From: Dehalococcoidia bacterium
GTDB taxonomy: Bacteria > Chloroflexota > Dehalococcoidia > GIF9 > UBA5620
Length of the DNA stretch: 9,523 nt
Assembly: GCA_016783225.1 (NCBI GenBank)
Contig: JADHWZ010000077.1
Location: forward strand, 1 to 9,523
Direction of reading: 5' to 3'
The translations under genes and the position numbers were made by a program. Of this stretch, positions 6,178 through 9,523 are shown in pieces (within the stretch, counting starts at the first letter, position 1; every line of letters starts with the position of its first letter). Below the pieces are notes generated by a model that worked only from the letters and a program-made list of their open reading frames with translations, was not told the DNA's origin and searched no databases.

Positions 6178-6658
6178 GGTGAAAAAGAGGCCCAAACCCG
6201 ACCTAGCTCGGATAAATGAAGTCATAGCTGAGTATGAGGGTCAGAGGTGGGCCTTGATCCCTCTGCTTCAGAGAATTCAGGAGGAGGTGGGATATATCCC
6301 ACCTGAAGCCACACACCCCATAGCTAGGGCCGTGGGCTTGTTCCCTGCCCAAGTACAAGGTGTCATCTCATTCTACACGCAACTGTACACGAAGCCGCAG
6401 GGCAAGAAGATTGTCAGGGTATGTCGAGGGACAGCCTGCCATGTACGGGGTGGTAAGACGATATTGAAGTTGGTGAAGCAGAATTTGGGGGTCGAGGAGG
6501 GGGAAACCACCCCTGATTATGAATACACGTTGGAGACGGTTGCCTGCATTGGGGTTTGTGCCTTGGCTCCTAACATAGTCATTGGCATGACCACGCACGG
6601 GAAGATGAATCCCAAGAAAGTGGGGCAGCTACTGGGTGATAGAAAGGGCGAGGAGTAG
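6170..6658 (+). CDS. nuoE: NuoE-type [2Fe-2S] subunit of an NAD(P)H-dependent oxidoreductase
   Basis: A 162-residue NuoE/HoxE/HydC-family (24 kDa) subunit. An N-terminal helical domain is followed by a thioredoxin-like domain binding one [2Fe-2S] cluster with the classic pattern C85-x4-C90 and C126-x3-C130 (CRGTAC and CIGVC). The family passes electrons to or from the FMN subunit, and in bifurcating enzymes lies beside it. The ATG at 6170 is preferred because GGAAAGGA (6153-6160) is correctly spaced; a TTG at 6161 would add three residues but sits directly on that site. The gene overlaps the stop of the upstream gene (ATGGCTGA) and is followed after one base by the NuoF-GltD gene, so translation is probably coupled and the products likely form one complex. 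Confidence 0.93.
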   Translation: MAEVKKRPKPDLARINEVIAEYEGQRWALIPLLQRIQEEVGYIPPEATHPIARAVGLFPAQVQGVISFYTQLYTKPQGKKIVRVCRGTACHVRGGKTILKLVKQNLGVEEGETTPDYEYTLETVACIGVCALAPNIVIGMTTHGKMNPKKVGQLLGDRKGEE

Positions 6659-6659
6659 T

Positions 6660-9523
6660 ATGCCAGACAGATTGACCGTTCTTGTTTGCCAGGGTACGGG
6701 GTGTGTTTCCAGTGGATCGGATGCTGTCTACGAAGCGTTGAAAACAGAAGTGGCCCAGCAAAAGCTGGCGAATGTTGAAGTGGACTTCACTGGTTGTCAT
6801 GGCTTTTGCGAGCAGGGCCCCAACGTGGTGATTGAACCGGAAGGTGTTTTCTACACGCATGTTCAAGTTGAGGATGCGCCCGAGATTATCAGCTCTCACC
6901 TTCGCGATGGCAAGCCAGTAGAGCGTCTTTTCTATCAAGACCCCGTAACTGGCCAGAGCATTCCGTACTATTCGGAGATAAACTTCTACAAGAAGCAACA
7001 GCGCGTTGTCCTGCGTAATTGCGGGCATATCAATCCTGAGAAGATTGACGATTACATCGCCAGAGGTGGTTATAGAGCGCTCAGAAAGGCTTTCCTTATG
7101 ACGCCTGAGGAAGTCATCGAGGAAATCAAGAAGTCCGGGCTCCGTGGCCGCGGAGGCGCTGGTTTTCCTACCGGGCGCAAGTGGGAGTTCTGTCGGAATG
7201 CTCCTGGCGACACGAAATATGTCATCTGCAACGCGGACGAAGGTGACCCGGGGGCTTTCATGGACCGGTCTATTCTGGAAGCCGACCCGCATGCCCTTAT
7301 CGAGGGTTTGACCATTGCTGGGTATGCGATCGGAGCCAGTGAGGGATATGTATACGTGCGCGCCGAATACCCGCTGGCAGTAAGGCGATTTCGTATCGCC
7401 TTGGGACAAGCCGAAGAGAGGGGTTTCCTGGGGGACAGGATCCTTGGCTCAGACTTCGCCTTCACGGTGCGTGTAAAAGAGGGTGCGGGCGCTTTTGTCT
7501 GTGGCGAGGAGACAGCCTTGATTGCTTCCATCGAAAGCAAGCGGGGCATGCCTCGCCCTCGCCCACCATTCCCGGCACAATCGGGTTTGGATGGGAAGCC
7601 CAGCAACATAAACAATGTGAAGTCGCTGGTCTCTGTTCCCGCCATTATCGATCAGGGAGCTGATTGGTTTGCCGGCATAGGCACCGAGAAAAGCAAGGGG
7701 ACTGCTGTCTTTGCTCTCACGGGAAAGATTGCTAACAGCGGCCTGGTTGAAGTGCCCATGGGTACCCCCTTATCGACTGTTATCTTCGATATCGGGGGTG
7801 GCATACCCCGTGGCAAGCGGTTCAAAGCGGTGCAAACTGGCGGCCCCTCTGGTGGGTGCATTCCGGCCCGGTTTGTCGACACCCCTGTGGAGTACGAGTC
7901 GCTGGCTCAACTGGGATCTATCATGGGATCCGGCGGAATGGTGGTGCTGGATGAGACCACGTGCATGGTCGAGATGGCCCGGTATTTCCTCAATTTCACC
8001 CAGGACGAGTCGTGCGGGAAATGTGTCCCTTGCCGCCTGGGGACAAGGCAGATGCTGGAAATACTCACCAGGATCACCGAGGGCAAAGGGCGCGAGAACG
8101 ATATGGATACCCTGGTTAGTATAGCCAAGGTTGTCAAGGAGTGTTCATTGTGTGGACTGGGGCAGACGTGTCCCAATCCTGTGCTAACAACCATCGAGCA
8201 CTTTCGGGAAGAGTATGAGGCTCACATAGTGGAGAAGAAGTGTCCGGCCGCTGTGTGCGATTCGCTGATGATATCGCCCTGCCAGCATACTTGCCCGGTA
8301 GGGATCAACATCCCTAAATATGTTGCCCACATAGCCGCCGGAGAGTACAAGGAGTCTATAGACACAATCAGGGAGCGAAACCCGTTCCCAGCCATATGTG
8401 GTCGCATCTGCCATCATCCTTGCGAAGGCAGATGCCGCCGCGGGGAGCTTGACGCGCCCGTGGACATCAGGTCGCTCAAGCGCTTCGCTGCTGATTGGTA
8501 CTTCGACCATGTGGCCGAGCTACCCGCCCCCGAGCCTTTTCCTCGGACGAGGGACGAGAATGTGGCGGTGGTTGGCGCTGGACCGACCGGACTCAGCTGT
8601 GCCTATTACCTGGCCCAGATGGGCTACGGCGTGAGGGTCTTTGAGGCCCTGCCTGTGGGAGGGGGTATGCTCTCGGTGGCCATACCTGAGTTCCGGTTAC
8701 CTCGGAGAGTCATTCAAGACGAGATTGATTACATTGCCAAGTGTGGGGTTGACATAAGGTATGACACGCCTATCAACGTGAACTTCACCGTGGAAGACCT
8801 GAAAAAGGATGGTTTCGCCGCCGTTTTTGTTGCTGCCGGGGCTCAGAGAAGTCAGCGCATAGGCATACCGGGTGAATTGGAGGACATTGAAGGTTTCCAC
8901 TACGGGCTGAGATTCCTGAGAGACATTAAGGTTGGTAAGCAGGTACGAATTGGGCGCAAGGTTGCCGTTATCGGGGGTGGAAACGTGGCTCTTGATGCCT
9001 CACGTACGGCGCTTCGGCTTGGCGCCGACGAGGTTGCTGTCTTCTATCGGCGGTCGCGTGATGAGATGCCTGTGACTGAGGTAGAATATGATGAGACAGT
9101 GGCTGAAGGCATAGACATCAGCTTCCTTGTCAGTCCGACCCGTATCGTCAGTGACAGTTGGAAGGTAACCGGTCTGCAATGTATCCGGATGGAGCTAGGG
9201 GAAATGGATGGCGGCGGGCGTCGTCGCCCGGTGCCAATTCCAGGCTCTGATTTCTTTGCCGAAGCGGACACCGTAATCGCCGCTGTAGGCCAGGCTCCAG
9301 ACCTGTCGTTCTTACCGCCTGACAGTGCTCTGGAACGCACGCGATGGGAGACACTGGCTGTTGACAGTAATACCTTGTCTACTAGCGTGCCTGGGGTTTT
9401 TGCCGGGGGAGACTTCGTCACCGGCCCTGGTATGGTCATAGATGCCATCGCTGCTGGCAGGAGGGGTGCTCTCGCCATAGACAAATACCTCAGGGGAGAG
9501 ACTTCAAGGGTAGAGATGTACGA
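6660..9523 (+). CDS. NuoF-GltD fusion: NADH/FMN flavoprotein joined to an FAD/NAD(P)H oxidoreductase (runs off right edge)
   Basis: The frame is open for 954 codons to the window edge. The ATG follows AGGAG (6651-6655). Residues 1-110: thioredoxin-like [2Fe-2S] domain (C10, C15, C46, C50). About 120-515: NuoF core with the FMN/NADH motifs GRGGAGFPTG (163-172), NADEGDPGAF (191-200) and CGEETAL (281-287), an SLBB-like region, and an N3-type [4Fe-4S] (C452, C455, C458, C498). From about 528: GltD/NfnB-type module with cluster ligands C528, C533, C541, C545 and C580, C584, C588, C592, an FAD fold GAGPTG (639-644), an NAD(P)H fold GGGNVALD (772-779) with YRRSRDEMP (796-804), and the closing FAD motif GVFAGGD (912-918). 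The GltD module replaces the two-cluster ferredoxin tail usual in HydB/HndC. All motifs look functional. Only the end of the C-terminus is missing; a further domain beyond the edge is possible. Likely role: electron exchange between NADH and NADPH pools and the partner subunits, perhaps by bifurcation (inference). Confidence 0.92.
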   Translation, partial: MPDRLTVLVCQGTGCVSSGSDAVYEALKTEVAQQKLANVEVDFTGCHGFCEQGPNVVIEPEGVFYTHVQVEDAPEIISSHLRDGKPVERLFYQDPVTGQSIPYYSEINFYKKQQRVVLRNCGHINPEKIDDYIARGGYRALRKAFLMTPEEVIEEIKKSGLRGRGGAGFPTGRKWEFCRNAPGDTKYVICNADEGDPGAFMDRSILEADPHALIEGLTIAGYAIGASEGYVYVRAEYPLAVRRFRIALGQAEERGFLGDRILGSDFAFTVRVKEGAGAFVCGEETALIASIESKRGMPRPRPPFPAQSGLDGKPSNINNVKSLVSVPAIIDQGADWFAGIGTEKSKGTAVFALTGKIANSGLVEVPMGTPLSTVIFDIGGGIPRGKRFKAVQTGGPSGGCIPARFVDTPVEYESLAQLGSIMGSGGMVVLDETTCMVEMARYFLNFTQDESCGKCVPCRLGTRQMLEILTRITEGKGRENDMDTLVSIAKVVKECSLCGLGQTCPNPVLTTIEHFREEYEAHIVEKKCPAAVCDSLMISPCQHTCPVGINIPKYVAHIAAGEYKESIDTIRERNPFPAICGRICHHPCEGRCRRGELDAPVDIRSLKRFAADWYFDHVAELPAPEPFPRTRDENVAVVGAGPTGLSCAYYLAQMGYGVRVFEALPVGGGMLSVAIPEFRLPRRVIQDEIDYIAKCGVDIRYDTPINVNFTVEDLKKDGFAAVFVAAGAQRSQRIGIPGELEDIEGFHYGLRFLRDIKVGKQVRIGRKVAVIGGGNVALDASRTALRLGADEVAVFYRRSRDEMPVTEVEYDETVAEGIDISFLVSPTRIVSDSWKVTGLQCIRMELGEMDGGGRRRPVPIPGSDFFAEADTVIAAVGQAPDLSFLPPDSALERTRWETLAVDSNTLSTSVPGVFAGGDFVTGPGMVIDAIAAGRRGALAIDKYLRGETSRVEMY

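Noticed and set aside
6579..7645. Long minus-strand open frames (276 and 191 codons) opposite the NuoF gene
   Set aside because: They lie opposite a motif-complete plus-strand gene, show no recognisable domain, and arise from codon bias on the coding strand.
1..9523. CRISPR array, insertion sequence, tRNA or attachment site
   Set aside because: I saw no spaced direct repeats, no transposase-like gene with terminal inverted repeats, and no cloverleaf or T-loop signature.

Overview
The window carries a signalling block on the left (about 1-3121) and an electron-transfer operon on the right (3571 to the right edge). Base composition is moderate, with GC a little over half. The proteins suggest a strict anaerobe: an oxygen-sensitive-looking flavin/iron-sulfur oxidoreductase with Nuo-, formate dehydrogenase- and GltD/NfnB-type parts, next to soluble two-component proteins. 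The gene mix recalls uncultured anaerobic Chloroflexota (Dehalococcoidia-like) or Desulfobacterota. That is an impression from family resemblance only; nothing in the window (no rRNA, no marker gene) fixes the taxon.

Layout. Positions 1-141 may hold the last 46 codons of a gene entering from the left. Positions 142-442 are a regulatory leader with a sigma70-like promoter (206-233) and a possible 21-residue small ORF (329-394). A soluble GAF-domain histidine kinase follows (443-1690), then an extended -10 promoter (1767-1775), then two single-domain response regulators (1796-2200 and 2233-2622). A cyclic-nucleotide-binding-domain protein without a DNA-binding domain lies on the minus strand (3121-2612) and overlaps the end of the second regulator tail to tail by 11 bases. 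Positions 3122-3570 are a divergent control region. It has a minus-strand promoter for the cyclic-nucleotide-binding protein, a TTGACA/TAGACT promoter for the right-hand operon with several small dyads on or upstream of it, and a leader of about 180 nt.

The operon is three tightly coupled genes. The first (3571-6177) is an 868-residue NuoG/formate-dehydrogenase-alpha-like protein that keeps all iron-sulfur and molybdopterin-binding landmarks but has lost the formate dehydrogenase active-site residues. The second (6170-6658) is a NuoE-type [2Fe-2S] subunit. The third (6660 to beyond 9523) is a NuoF-type NADH/FMN flavoprotein fused in frame to a GltD/NfnB-type FAD and NAD(P)H oxidoreductase. 

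How they may work together (inference): the three proteins would form a soluble complex with one NADH/FMN site, one FAD/NADPH-type site, about ten iron-sulfur clusters and a pterin site of unknown or lost chemistry. Such a complex could move electrons between NADH, NADPH and ferredoxin or an unknown substrate, possibly by flavin-based bifurcation. The kinase, two receiver proteins and ligand-binding protein next door are plausible redox or energy-state sensors for it, but no direct link is visible. The modified FDH-like active site together with the NuoF-GltD fusion is the most interesting content here.
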